From Planctomycetota bacterium (lineage in GTDB: Bacteria > Planctomycetota > J058 > JAJDCQ01): DNA of 41,977 bases. The stretch is from the NCBI GenBank assembly GCA_029260755.1, contig JAJDCQ010000027.1:1-41977 (forward strand), given 5' to 3'. Numbering within the stretch: position 1 is the stretch's first letter; every line of letters begins with the position of its first letter. Of the stretch, positions 1 through 7,484 are shown one piece after another. Position numbers and translations under genes: made by a program. Under the pieces are notes generated by a model. The model saw only the letters and a program-made list of their open reading frames with translations. It was not told the DNA's origin and did no database searches.

Positions 1-552
1 GGGATCGCCGAACTCCGCGAGAAGCGCCCGCTCGACCGGAGCAAGGACGGCCGGCGCGTCCTGCGGTTTGGTGACCGCGAGCTCGAGCACCACCCTGTCG
101 CCGCAGTCGATGACGGGCGCCACGGCGACGACGCCGTCCTCGTTGGTCCAGACCGTCGTGAGGTCGGTAGCCCAGCGACGGTTCGAGTCGGGCACGGTGA
201 CGGCGCCGTAGGTGCGGAGCTCCGCGCGCTGGCCGTTCGGTGCGAGCGTCAGGTCCATGTCCTTCATGAGCGCCCAGACACGGCGATGGCCGACCTGGAA
301 GCCCGCGCGGTGAAGCATCGCCCAGACCTTGCGCACGCCCCAGGCGGGGTACGTGTCGACGATCTCACGGATTCGTGGACGGAGCACATCGGCCGGCGTG
401 CCGCGGCTCGGGTTCTTCGACGAGCGACTTGCAGACGCCTCTCGCGCCCGCTTCCTTGCCGAGTAGTAGGCAGCCCGGGAGATCCCGAAGACCTCGCACG
501 CCATCACGACGGTGGCGCGCCCGGCGTCAGTCTTCAGGTTCAACTGCGTCAC
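1..552 (-). CDS. IS3-family transposase OrfB (integrase core), 3' part missing
   Basis: This is the catalytic half of an IS3-type transposase. I translated it by hand from 552 down to 1 and the frame is open for 184 codons with no stop. The N-terminal part (ACEVFGISRAAYYSAR) is the usual IS3 OrfB HTH-like segment, followed by an HTH_21-like region (VRKVWAMLHRAGFQVGHRRV). The first DDE aspartate lies in RRWATDLTTVWT and the second in APVIDCGDR. The third acidic residue would lie beyond the window start. The wording around the aspartates resembles the IS2-like branch. The GTG start at 552 overlaps the OrfA stop by four bases (GTGA). In IS3 elements OrfAB is normally made by programmed frameshifting, so the GTG may be only nominal. 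Confidence 0.85.
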   Translation of the reverse strand, partial: MTQLNLKTDAGRATVVMACEVFGISRAAYYSARKRAREASASRSSKNPSRGTPADVLRPRIREIVDTYPAWGVRKVWAMLHRAGFQVGHRRVWALMKDMDLTLAPNGQRAELRTYGAVTVPDSNRRWATDLTTVWTNEDGVVAVAPVIDCGDRVVLELAVTKPQDAPAVLAPVERALLAEFGDP

Positions 553-998
553 CTCCCGGGCCGTGAAGGGCGGGTCTTGAGCGCCTGCTCCATGAGCGCG
601 CTGCGGATCGAGATGTCGGTCACTGCGGCTCGGAGGTTCTTCACCTCTTGCTCCAGCTCGCGCTCGCGAGAGCTCTTCTTGCCCTGGCGGAACGTGGACT
701 CGATGCCCTCCAGCGCATCCTCCCGCCACTTCTCGACCGTCGCGGGCAGAACGCCGAACCGCTTTGCGATCTGGTCGACCGACGCCTTGCCGGCGAACAG
801 GGCGAGGACCGCGTCGCGACGGTCAGCCGCCGAACGCCGACCCGGCCGACCCCGTAGCGGCCCGTCTCCGGAAGGAGCCTCGCTCCGCTCGGCACCTTCC
901 TCCGGCGGGCCGCTACGGGGTCGCTGTGCCCGCGTCCCCGAGCCAGCCCCCGACGTCGAGCTCGCCCTTCTCTTCGTGCTTCGCTTCTTCTTCGTCAC
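549..998 (-). CDS. IS3-family transposase OrfA (helix-turn-helix protein)
   Basis: A 149-residue protein that in IS3 elements binds the terminal repeats and regulates OrfAB. The HTH sits at about residues 58-85 (DAVLALFAGKASVDQIAKRF), followed by a helix rich in charged residues that resembles the OrfA leucine-zipper region (ERELEQEVKNLRAAV). The start is GTG at 998 with an AAGGGGA Shine-Dalgarno-like stretch in front. Odd feature: residues about 26-50, rich in Pro, Gly, Ser and Glu, are encoded by a 75-bp palindromic segment (848-922) that is an exact multiple of three and sits in frame before the HTH. OrfA proteins normally lack such a stretch. The product is probably still functional because the frame is kept. 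Confidence 0.8.
   Translation of the reverse strand: MTKKKRSTKRRASSTSGAGSGTRAQRPRSGPPEEGAERSEAPSGDGPLRGRPGRRSAADRRDAVLALFAGKASVDQIAKRFGVLPATVEKWREDALEGIESTFRQGKKSSRERELEQEVKNLRAAVTDISIRSALMEQALKTRPSRPGR
848..922. repeat. 75-bp palindromic element inserted in frame in orfA
   Basis: Two perfect 17-nt arms, 848-864 (GACCCCGTAGCGGCCCG) and 906-922 (its reverse complement), enclose 41 nt that are themselves partly self-complementary (CCGGAAGG against CCTTCCTCCGG). The whole unit is 75 bp, i.e. 25 codons, and keeps the OrfA frame. It resembles a small mobile palindrome of the REP or RPE kind. I see no second copy in the window. Confidence 0.6.
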
Positions 999-1017
999 GG
1001 CAGTCCCCTTCGTTGCT

Positions 1018-1075
1018 CCCGTCAGCCTCCATTTCGGCGGCTGCGGATGTCAACCTGTTTGGGGGAAACAGAGTA
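1018..1075 (-). repeat. 58-nt IS end, copy 1 (inverted relative to 5143-5200)
   Basis: Reads on the minus strand from TACTCTGTTTCCCCC through to GGAGGCTGACGGG. It differs from the second copy at one base (A versus T before TGGAGGC). It lies directly upstream of orfA and so is the end of the IS3-type element. Confidence 0.85.
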
Positions 1076-1142
1076 CTGCGTGGACCCCCTGCCGCTCCCG
1101 GTCGTCGTCGGGCGTGGGGATGATGGTGACGTCGGACATCGC
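1076..1142 (-). pseudogene. 5' stub of a gene apparently cut by the IS end
   Basis: On the minus strand an ATG at 1142 follows a strong Shine-Dalgarno sequence (GGGAGGAAGCG). The frame reads MSDVTIIPTPDDDRERQG and continues a few residues until the IS end at 1075, where it runs to a stop inside the 58-nt repeat. The good ribosome site and sensible N-terminus followed by IS sequence suggest a disrupted gene, whose remainder would lie beyond the IS to the left. Its function cannot be told from about 22 residues. Confidence 0.35.
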
Positions 1143-1457
1143 TTCCTCCCTCGAGCGCCGGGTGGTGTCCCCGGCGCATCTCGGAGGAGGCGAATCACTC
1201 GGTGGGTTTTCTCGGTGTCAGGGTCGAGGATTACGGGGACCTAGACACGGGCCAGGATCCGATCCGGAACCCAAGAAGAGATCATGACGCATCGCGGCGC
1301 GTTGCGCTCGCTGCCCGCCCGTAGCCAACCCCATATCAACAGCGGGTCAACGTCATCGAGGCGTTGGGGCGATGTAATTGTCGTCGATGGGGAAATGTGA
1401 TTGACGTCGCGGACTTTCACTTCGACGCGTGGTGGCCCCGCTCCCGGTCGCTTGAAT
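1143..1457. other. Intergenic region, no gene recognised
   Basis: About 315 bp between the stub and the island promoter. No open frame has a recognisable protein or ribosome site, and no strong hairpin was seen. Base composition falls from the IS toward the island genes, so the lower-GC segment begins here. Confidence 0.5.
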
Positions 1458-1486
1458 TTGAGCCTCGGATCGGCATGTGATACGGT
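1458..1486 (+). promoter_or_regulatory. Possible sigma70-type promoter of the island operon
   Basis: TTGAGC (1458-1463), a 17-nt spacer, then TACGGT (1481-1486). It lies about 50 bp before the first island gene and shares the TTGnnn-N17-TAnnnT pattern of other genes in the window. Inferred only from the pattern. Confidence 0.4.
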
Positions 1487-1535
1487 ACGGTTGCGGGGTC
1501 AAGTGCCTCGCTGACTACTTGAGGAGAGCGATCTG

Positions 1536-2264
1536 ATGCGGAGACGCGTTACCCCCTCGTTGCTGTGGGTTCCGCTGATCATGACGCTTGGATCTGGCGT
1601 GTCGCTTGCCGATGATGACTCCAAGCTCGCGGCGATCGGCGAACAGCTCCGTGCCGACGTCAAGGAAAAGAGCAAGAACCTCCTTGAAGAGATTCAGAGC
1701 GTCGCTGACGAGATCAAAACGGTCGCCAAGTCTTCGGCCACGAGGCAGGAGAAGCTCGAGGCCTACGCGGATCTCGGAAAGAGAGTCATGGATCAGTGCC
1801 AGAAGGTCATCGCGCGCGAGAAGGAGATCAAGCGAACATTCGTCGAGCTGAAGATTAGCTGCAAGGCGATGGTCGACTTCCTGAAGGACGAAGAGAAAGA
1901 GCTGCTCGAACTCGCCGAGTCGCCGCCGGACTCAGAGGGACTCTCGAGCGCCCAGCTCGAGGAACTCAAGGGGCAATACGAGCTTCTTGCTCGCCAAGTG
2001 CATCTAATGCAGAAGCCCTATGACGAGAAGTTCCACGCGGTTGAGGGGCAGCAGGACTCAGCGATGGCGCAACTCGCAAGCATCAAGGACTACGCGGATG
2101 TCCTAGCGCAGAGCTTGGCCGCAATTGAGCTTCTACACGGGCAGAATGAGATGGCCGAAGAGCTTAAGAAGCTCGAGACCAATCTCGGTGAGATGAACGA
2201 CTCCCTGGACCAGATGTTGGATCTTTTCGTCAAAATGGCCGAGTCAACTCGCGCGACGCCTTAG
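1536..2264 (+). CDS. Secreted coiled-coil protein of unknown function (island gene 1)
   Basis: A 242-residue protein. The N-terminus is a clear signal peptide: MRRR, a hydrophobic run ending SGVSLA, then the acidic mature start DDDSKLAA. The mature part is almost wholly charged alpha-helix (many E, K, D, Q, L with heptad-like spacing), predicting a long coiled coil; no enzyme motif is visible. The start is ATG at 1536 after GAGGAG. Its stop overlaps the Shine-Dalgarno of the next gene, which encodes another secreted coiled-coil protein of nearly equal size, so the two are probably co-translated and may form a pair. Codon use and GC are clearly unlike the genes after 5300, consistent with transfer. 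I do not recognise the family. Confidence 0.75.
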   Translation: MRRRVTPSLLWVPLIMTLGSGVSLADDDSKLAAIGEQLRADVKEKSKNLLEEIQSVADEIKTVAKSSATRQEKLEAYADLGKRVMDQCQKVIAREKEIKRTFVELKISCKAMVDFLKDEEKELLELAESPPDSEGLSSAQLEELKGQYELLARQVHLMQKPYDEKFHAVEGQQDSAMAQLASIKDYADVLAQSLAAIELLHGQNEMAEELKKLETNLGEMNDSLDQMLDLFVKMAESTRATP

Positions 2265-2275
2265 GAGGCACTGTG

Positions 2276-3019
2276 ATGCGGAACCTTCACCCGCGTGTTC
2301 TCGTTCTTGTTTGCGGCGCCGCAGCGTTTGGCACCTCCGGGACTGCCTGGGCTCAAGATGCAAAGCAAGGTCTTCAACTTCAAGAAGCGGCCACCAGCAA
2401 GGCTGAAGCTCTCGATAAGTCGCTAGACGCGCTACGAAAGAAGATCCATGTTCTGGCCACCTCGCCCGATCCAGAGCCTCGTCAGGAACTAGAGGCGATA
2501 GACGACTACATCGGAACCGCGACTCGACTAAAGAAGCAGTGTGAACTCGTCTTGAGCGAGGAGCCTACGCTTCGCGGCAAATTCTCTGATCTTAGAATCG
2601 CATATGGCAAGACCATCGAGTTCTATCAAGAAAGTGAATCGAAGCTCCGGCGAGACGCAGAGCGAGCCAGAGAGGATCAGAGCCTACGAGCTGAGCAGCG
2701 AGAGAAGACTGCGCGAAAGCGAGAGGATCTGGCTGACATCTACAAGAAGCTCCGCGATAAGTTCACGACGACGACCAAGGGCTTCGAGGGATGGGAACGG
2801 AATCTCAAGAAGAAGTTCAAGGTCGTTCGAGCGAAGCTGCGCCTCCTCAATCGCACCCTCGCAATCGCCGAGCTCATGCGCTCCGTCGCGGTCAAGGAGG
2901 CCGAGACAAAGGAGTTCGTCGAGCAGATGCGTGCGCTGAGCATCGCCCTTGAGCGGATCATCGACGAGATCGCGAAGGTCCAAGAGGAGGAGGCCGAAGA
3001 GGGCGTTGAGGATAAGTAG
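2276..3019 (+). CDS. Secreted coiled-coil protein of unknown function (island gene 2)
   Basis: About 247 residues. Signal peptide MRNLHPRVLVLVCGAAAFG with likely cleavage after AWA and before QDAKQG. The rest is charged helix with heptad character, ending in the acidic tail EEEAEEGVEDK. I chose ATG 2276 rather than GTG 2273 because AGGAGG at 2263-2268 (overlapping the previous stop) then has a 7-nt spacer. It mirrors island gene 1 in size, export signal and composition; they may be distant paralogues, although I see no convincing residue-level alignment. It overlaps or abuts the Tudor-FGE gene, so the three form one operon. Function unknown; an extracytoplasmic structural or scaffold role is inference. 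Confidence 0.75.
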   Translation: MRNLHPRVLVLVCGAAAFGTSGTAWAQDAKQGLQLQEAATSKAEALDKSLDALRKKIHVLATSPDPEPRQELEAIDDYIGTATRLKKQCELVLSEEPTLRGKFSDLRIAYGKTIEFYQESESKLRRDAERAREDQSLRAEQREKTARKREDLADIYKKLRDKFTTTTKGFEGWERNLKKKFKVVRAKLRLLNRTLAIAELMRSVAVKEAETKEFVEQMRALSIALERIIDEIAKVQEEEAEEGVEDK

Positions 3020-5108
3020 TAGACAGACCCAACAGCAGGGCCAACGACCCCATGCTGACTCGGGCGACCGACGTGCGTTTCCGGGTCTTGCGCTGTGGAT
3101 CGTCGTTGTGTCGTCTGTTGTCGCCCTCCCGGGGCTCGGGTGCACGGACGATGGGCGCGCTAGCGCTGGCGCCCCCAGTTCAGCAGCACCGCCGTTCGGG
3201 GCCAAGGGAGCGTCGGGCTCGCCCGCAGTCGGAGACGTGGTAGTCGCGCGCTGGTCGGGCACTTCGTTTTATGAAGGTACACTCGAGTCGATTACGAAAG
3301 GCACCGGTAACGTCGCCTGGGCCGACGGCGCTTCTCCGACCAAGGTCGCGTTGGATAACATCCTCAAGATGCCGGCCAAGGGCAGCGAGTGTGGCGCCGT
3401 GGAGGGCGAGTACGCCCTAGTCAAGTGGTCCACGAGCACCAAGTGGCATGGCGCTAAGGTCACGGCTGTCGGCGATTGGGTTGCGGTGTGGGACCCCTTC
3501 GCGGGGACGCGCCACCTGGATCCGCACAAGGTGCTCAAAGTCCCAGCGTTCATTCAGAAGGAACTGGAACGCGCTTCGGGGACGGCCGGCTCGCCGGACA
3601 CGCGATCGGGCTCGGTTTCGGACGCCAAGTGCGTTCTGCTCGTCGATTCGATTCCGTCGGGGTATCCGATCCTACTTAAGGAGCGGCCGCAGTCGGCGAC
3701 AACACCACACAGGTTTGAGTGGGAGGCGGGAAGCGACGGTCTGGAGGTCACGGTCACCATCAGGGGACCTGATCGCCCGTTGACCTTCGACGTCGAGCTC
3801 TCGGTCGACGAGGTGACCACGATCGTGGCGCGATTCGGCGCCACGAGCGGACCCGCGGCGAGTCGGACCGGTCGTGGTTACACGAAGCGCGGCAACGGCG
3901 CAGCTAATGCCAAGGCGGTCTCAGGCGGGGTGACGTCTGAGCGTCGTTCTGAGCGTGATCCGTCGTTCGATCCGGTTCCCCCGGGGACCTGGTGGCAACC
4001 GACAGAGGAGCAACTCAATACCGCACGCCACCTCGGGGTGCCCGTGTGGTTTGAGAATTCAATTGGGATGCGATTCGTGCTCGTGCCGAGAGGAACGTTC
4101 GTCATGGGCAGCCCCGCCGATGAGGCAGGTCGCGGGTCCGACGAGGCGCCACACCAAGTCTCCCTGACTCACGACTACTACTTTTCGGCGACAGAAGTAA
4201 CGAACGCACAGTTTAGAAGATTCAGAGAGCGCCACGAGAGCGGTGCCTTTCGGCGGCGTTCGCTCGACGGCGACTTGCAGCCGGTTGTCAGGGTCTCCTG
4301 GCAGGACGGAAGTGCGTTTTGCCGCTGGCTATCAACCAGAAGCGCGAACTCCGCCGGTCGCTACCGCTTGCCCACGGAGGCGGAGTGGGAGTATGCCGCT
4401 CGAGCCGGATCGCGAACAGCCTATCCTTGGGGTGAAGAGTGGGACGCCGCGCGGGCGAACCACCACGACAAGCAGGGCCATGTCTCGGCAACCGCTCGCG
4501 CTCGATTGGCGGATGATGGTTATGCGGTCACCGCTCCGGTTGGCAGCTACAGGCCGAACGGGTTCGGGCTATACGACGCGATCGGTAATGTTTGGGAGTG
4601 GTGCGCCGACCGGTACGGAGAGTACCCTCGCACGCCGGTCACTGACCCGAGTGGGGCGGCGACTGGGAACACTCGTGTTTACCGTGGCGGGTCGTATGTC
4701 AATCCTCAATCGCAGTGCCGTTCGGCATATCGTTACAGAGGACCCGAGAGAAATGACTACCGCCGCGATTATCTGGGACTTCGTGTGGCCTGCGATGTTG
4801 CTGTCGCATACTCAACCGAACCAGGAGCCAGGCGCGCGGGGAGCCTCGGAGTGAAGGCGCCTCAGGCCGCAAGCGACGTCCTCAGTGAGTTCCATCCTGA
4901 GATCCGTCGCGACATGGAACTTCGCCACGCGGCCCTCCTCAAGCGCCATGACGCCAACGGGAACGGACGACTGGATGGCGAGGAAGTCCAGACGGCGATT
5001 TCTGAGGTTCTTGAGTCGGCGGAGGCGAGGAAGCGACCGGACGATACTGATGTTCAAGCAGCTCTCGAGCGAGCACTCGAAGAGATCAAGAAGTGGGAGA
5101 AGGACTAG
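3006..5108 (+). CDS. Exported protein with Tudor-like repeats, FGE/SUMF1-like domain and EF-hand (island gene 3)
   Basis: About 700 residues from the TTG at 3006; a TTG at 2949 is also in frame, and no ATG or GTG fits. A hydrophobic segment ending ALPGLGC looks like a signal anchor or atypical lipobox. Residues ~75-120 (VGDVVVARWSGTSFYEGTLE) and ~134-182 (YALVKWSTSTKWHGAKV) resemble two Tudor/agenet-type small barrels. Residues ~350-600 are an FGE-sulfatase (SUMF1) fold: GMRFVLVPRGTFVMGS, LPTEAEWEYAARAG, GNVWEWCADRYG, YRGGSY. The paired catalytic cysteines of true formylglycine-generating enzymes are not at the expected place (region reads QSQCRSAYRY), so a binding role is more likely. At 649-660 is a canonical EF-hand loop (DANGNGRLDGEE). 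The start overlaps gene 2 by 14 nt, implying translational coupling. Confidence 0.8.
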   Translation: MRISSRQTQQQGQRPHADSGDRRAFPGLALWIVVVSSVVALPGLGCTDDGRASAGAPSSAAPPFGAKGASGSPAVGDVVVARWSGTSFYEGTLESITKGTGNVAWADGASPTKVALDNILKMPAKGSECGAVEGEYALVKWSTSTKWHGAKVTAVGDWVAVWDPFAGTRHLDPHKVLKVPAFIQKELERASGTAGSPDTRSGSVSDAKCVLLVDSIPSGYPILLKERPQSATTPHRFEWEAGSDGLEVTVTIRGPDRPLTFDVELSVDEVTTIVARFGATSGPAASRTGRGYTKRGNGAANAKAVSGGVTSERRSERDPSFDPVPPGTWWQPTEEQLNTARHLGVPVWFENSIGMRFVLVPRGTFVMGSPADEAGRGSDEAPHQVSLTHDYYFSATEVTNAQFRRFRERHESGAFRRRSLDGDLQPVVRVSWQDGSAFCRWLSTRSANSAGRYRLPTEAEWEYAARAGSRTAYPWGEEWDAARANHHDKQGHVSATARARLADDGYAVTAPVGSYRPNGFGLYDAIGNVWEWCADRYGEYPRTPVTDPSGAATGNTRVYRGGSYVNPQSQCRSAYRYRGPERNDYRRDYLGLRVACDVAVAYSTEPGARRAGSLGVKAPQAASDVLSEFHPEIRRDMELRHAALLKRHDANGNGRLDGEEVQTAISEVLESAEARKRPDDTDVQAALERALEEIKKWEKD

Positions 5109-5142
5109 ACTGATGACGCGGCGGGGCTCGTCTCGCGGCGGA

Positions 5143-5200
5143 TACTCTGTTTCCCCCAAACAGGTTGACATCCGCAGCCGCCGAATTGGAGGCTGACGGG
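5143..5200 (+). repeat. 58-nt IS end, copy 2 (solo, inverted relative to 1018-1075)
   Basis: Same 58-nt sequence as the IS end at 1018-1075, with one mismatch, but pointing inward on the plus strand and not followed by transposase genes. Similarity stops abruptly at 5200. It lies 34 nt after the last island gene, so the three-gene island is bracketed by inverted IS ends. Confidence 0.8.
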
Positions 5201-5294
5201 GGCGGGCTCCCCTCCCGAGCGGCAACCGGACGACACTGACCCCCAATGCCGGCCCGCGGAGAGTCGCCCGAACCGAGTCTCCGCTGGTGCCAAC

Positions 5295-5338
5295 AAAAAA
5301 GCGCCGGGCCCCCCTTCCCGGAACGAAGGGGGGCCCGG
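5295..5338 (-). terminator. Rho-independent terminator of the amidase-like gene
   Basis: Perfect 14-bp stem (5304-5317 with 5325-5338; CCGGGCCCCCCTTC) and a 7-nt loop. On the minus strand it is followed after four bases by six T (A6 at 5295-5300). It sits about 55 nt after the stop at 5394. Confidence 0.85.
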
Positions 5339-5340
5339 TC

Positions 5341-5356
5341 GACGCTTCGAAGCGTC
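5341..5356. repeat. 16-bp perfect palindrome GACGCTTCGAAGCGTC
   Basis: Self-complementary over its whole length and directly beside the terminator stem, between it and the amidase stop codon. It may strengthen termination or be a binding site; nothing else supports a function. Confidence 0.4.
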
Positions 5357-5393
5357 TCAGGAGGATCTTTGGGTCGATCGGTCAGCGCCCGGT

Positions 5394-7175
5394 TCAGCGC
5401 ACGCGGCCCAGCGGGGTCCCGGGCTTCGCGAAGGCGACGACCGCGGTTCCGTCGGTCGACAGGCCGAGGTCCTTCAGGGCCTGCGGGCTGAGATCGATCA
5501 CGCGGCGGGTGCGCGTGTTCGGACCCCAGTCGACGTTGCGGACGACGACCGCCGCTCCGGTGCGCGGGTTCATGACGAGCAGCCGCGCTCCCTTCCAGAA
5601 CGTGCGCCCTCCGGGGCTGTAGTCGTAGCGCATGGCGGCGAAGTAGTACTGCTCGGGCTGCGCTCGGAGCGTCGCGGCCGAGGGGTTGCGCTGGCGGTGG
5701 AGCGAGCGGAGCCGCTCTCCGGTGATCGCTCCGGTCTCGGTCGAGGTCACGCCGGTGTCGCGTGGGCTCCCGAACCAGCTCACCCTTCCGGTCACGAACC
5801 GCCGCCGGTCGATCGTCGAGAGGTGACCGTAGGGCTCGACGGCCACGCCGAGGGCGCGCCGGAGGGTGTTGTTTCGGAGACCGGACCGTGGGATCTTCGA
5901 TCCGCCTCGGACGATGCCGTCGTAGATCGCGTGCCAGGTCCGTCCGCTCGGCTGCGGCTCGGGCTCGGGGACCGGCGCCGGGGCGGGCGCGGGCGCCGGC
6001 GTCGGCTCGGGGGTCGGCTCGGGGGTCGGCTCGGGACGCGGCGCGGGGCTCGGACGGCTCGGCGGCGCCGGCTGCACGGGCGGCTGGGCCGGCGGCGTCG
6101 GCACCGTCGTCACGGGACGCACCTGGGCCGAGAGCGTCTCGAAGCCGCCCTGCCGCGGCCCGCCGATCCAGTCGATCGGGCTCCGCTGCCCGCCAGGCGC
6201 CACCCGGTGCGCCTGCCAGCGGATGCCCTCGCTCTGCCTTCCGTCTCCGGAGAGCGCTCCGGCGAACCCACCCTCGGTGTAGCGACGCCCGATGATGTGG
6301 TCGCCCTGGACGCGCGCCTCGATCCGGGCTCCGTCGCGCCGGCCGGTGAACGCCCATCCGTTCGCCGTCTGGCGGAGATACTCGAAGCCGAGCTCCGCCT
6401 CGATCGCGCCGCGGGCGAGCAGCCGCACCGTCGCCGTGCCGAGGTAGACGCCGCGGCCGTCACGCCCGACCACGCGCCAGCGTCCGAGGAGCGCCTGCGC
6501 CGGGTCGTCGCTCGGCTCGCTTCGCGGCGGCTCGGCGGGCGCGTCGACCGACTCGCCCCGGGCGAGCGAGAGCAGCTTGTCCCAGTCGAAGCGCGGCCCG
6601 GGCGCCGAGTGCGTCCGCGGCGGCACCTCGTTACGGCCGACGACGTGCTCGCGGTCGAGCGGGATCCCACGCCTTTGCGCGACGTCGGCGATGAGCTTCG
6701 CCGCCGCCTGGTACTGCGCCTCGGTGAAGCCTCCGCGGCTCGCGGAGCCCTCGACGAGGACGCCGACGCCGCGCCCATTCCAGGTGCGGTTGCCGGCGAA
6801 CCAGGCCGTGTTCTCCTCGCCGACCATGCGGATGAGGTGCCCCGACTGGCCGACGAGGTAGTGCGCGCTCGCCTGACGTCGCCCGTAGCGCGCGGCGTTG
6901 ATCGCGCCCTGGAGCGACCCCTCGGTCGTCGAGATGATGATGCGATCGATGGAGCGTCCGCTTCGTCCTCGCGCGAACGTGCGCGGCGACGCCGGGATCT
7001 CCTGAACGGTGGGGGGCTCGGCCCGGACGGACGCGGGCGCCGTGACGGCGGCGACCGTGGTGAAGGCGGTGGCCGCGGCCGCGCACGCGAGCGCCGAGGG
7101 CAGCGTGCGACGACGGAAGAGACGCTGTCGGGTGACGTCGGGACGCGCGGTCGGCGCGTGACTCTGGCGGTTCAT
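5394..7175 (-). CDS. Exported Amidase_2/PGRP-like protein with C-terminal double-psi-barrel-like domain, zinc site degenerate
   Basis: 593 residues. A long Arg-rich N-region and hydrophobic stretch (ALACAAAATAFTTVAAVTAPA) act as export signal. Residues ~75-205 match the N-acetylmuramoyl-L-alanine amidase (type 2) fold: IIISTTEGS, HYLVGQSGHLIRMV, NGRGVGVLVEGS, HVVGRNEVPP, APGPRFDW. The usual zinc ligands are altered: the first His is Ser82 and the residue before PGP, normally Asp or Cys, is Ala191; His105 remains. Hydrolysis is therefore doubtful and peptidoglycan binding more likely. A small beta domain follows, then a Pro-rich linker (PEPTPEPTPAPAPAP), then a C-terminal domain (LLVMNPRTGAAVVVRNVDWG, RVIDLSPQALKDLGL) resembling RlpA-like double-psi barrels. 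It is monocistronic, with its own terminator, and divergent from the selenoprotein gene. Start ATG 7175. Confidence 0.75.
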   Translation of the reverse strand: MNRQSHAPTARPDVTRQRLFRRRTLPSALACAAAATAFTTVAAVTAPASVRAEPPTVQEIPASPRTFARGRSGRSIDRIIISTTEGSLQGAINAARYGRRQASAHYLVGQSGHLIRMVGEENTAWFAGNRTWNGRGVGVLVEGSASRGGFTEAQYQAAAKLIADVAQRRGIPLDREHVVGRNEVPPRTHSAPGPRFDWDKLLSLARGESVDAPAEPPRSEPSDDPAQALLGRWRVVGRDGRGVYLGTATVRLLARGAIEAELGFEYLRQTANGWAFTGRRDGARIEARVQGDHIIGRRYTEGGFAGALSGDGRQSEGIRWQAHRVAPGGQRSPIDWIGGPRQGGFETLSAQVRPVTTVPTPPAQPPVQPAPPSRPSPAPRPEPTPEPTPEPTPAPAPAPAPVPEPEPQPSGRTWHAIYDGIVRGGSKIPRSGLRNNTLRRALGVAVEPYGHLSTIDRRRFVTGRVSWFGSPRDTGVTSTETGAITGERLRSLHRQRNPSAATLRAQPEQYYFAAMRYDYSPGGRTFWKGARLLVMNPRTGAAVVVRNVDWGPNTRTRRVIDLSPQALKDLGLSTDGTAVVAFAKPGTPLGRVR

Positions 7176-7484
7176 CTGGGGCCTTCCCTGTCCGGGCTGG
7201 CCCCCCTCTCTCGATCCGTGCTCGTCCCCATACGCAAGCCCAGGACCGTTCGGTTGCTCCTTTCGTAACCGACTGGCTTCAAAGATCTGACGAGATCACC
7301 CGGCCCGGAGACGTCTCGCACGCGTCTCATGACCTTCGCAGGCGGAGCGATCCTGTGCACTCCGTGCGCGATGACGCGACTGGGCGAAACGAACGTGGCC
7401 AACCGACCCACCCTCGCGTAGCCTCGGGCCGTCGAAAGGGCCGCTCGCCTCTCCGCGTATCCAGAGAATTGGAGACCGTTCGCC
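7176..7484. other. Divergent intergenic region between amidase-like and peroxiredoxin genes
   Basis: 309 bp that must hold both promoters. No convincing -35/-10 pair is visible on the minus side. On the plus side GTGGCC (7395-7400), 18 nt, TAGCCT (7419-7424) is a weak candidate. A short palindrome GAGACGTCTC lies near 7308-7317. No gene is supported here. Confidence 0.4.

Larger units (their letters stand above)
1..1075 (-). mobile_element. IS3-family insertion sequence, truncated by the window start
   Basis: This element has the two overlapping frames typical of IS3: OrfA (helix-turn-helix) and OrfB (DDE integrase), both read leftward. Its upstream end is placed at 1075 because a 58-nt segment (1018-1075) recurs in inverted orientation at 5143-5200, differing at one base, and both copies lose similarity just past a shared TACTCTGTTT. 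The other end lies outside the window. A short gene start at 1142 appears to be interrupted by it. The family assignment is solid; the exact terminus and the target duplication are inferred. Confidence 0.85.

Noticed and set aside
3052..3243. ATG at 3052 as the start of the FGE-domain gene
   Set aside because: It is in a different frame from the FGE protein and stops at 3243; the FGE frame has only TTG starts (2949, 3006).
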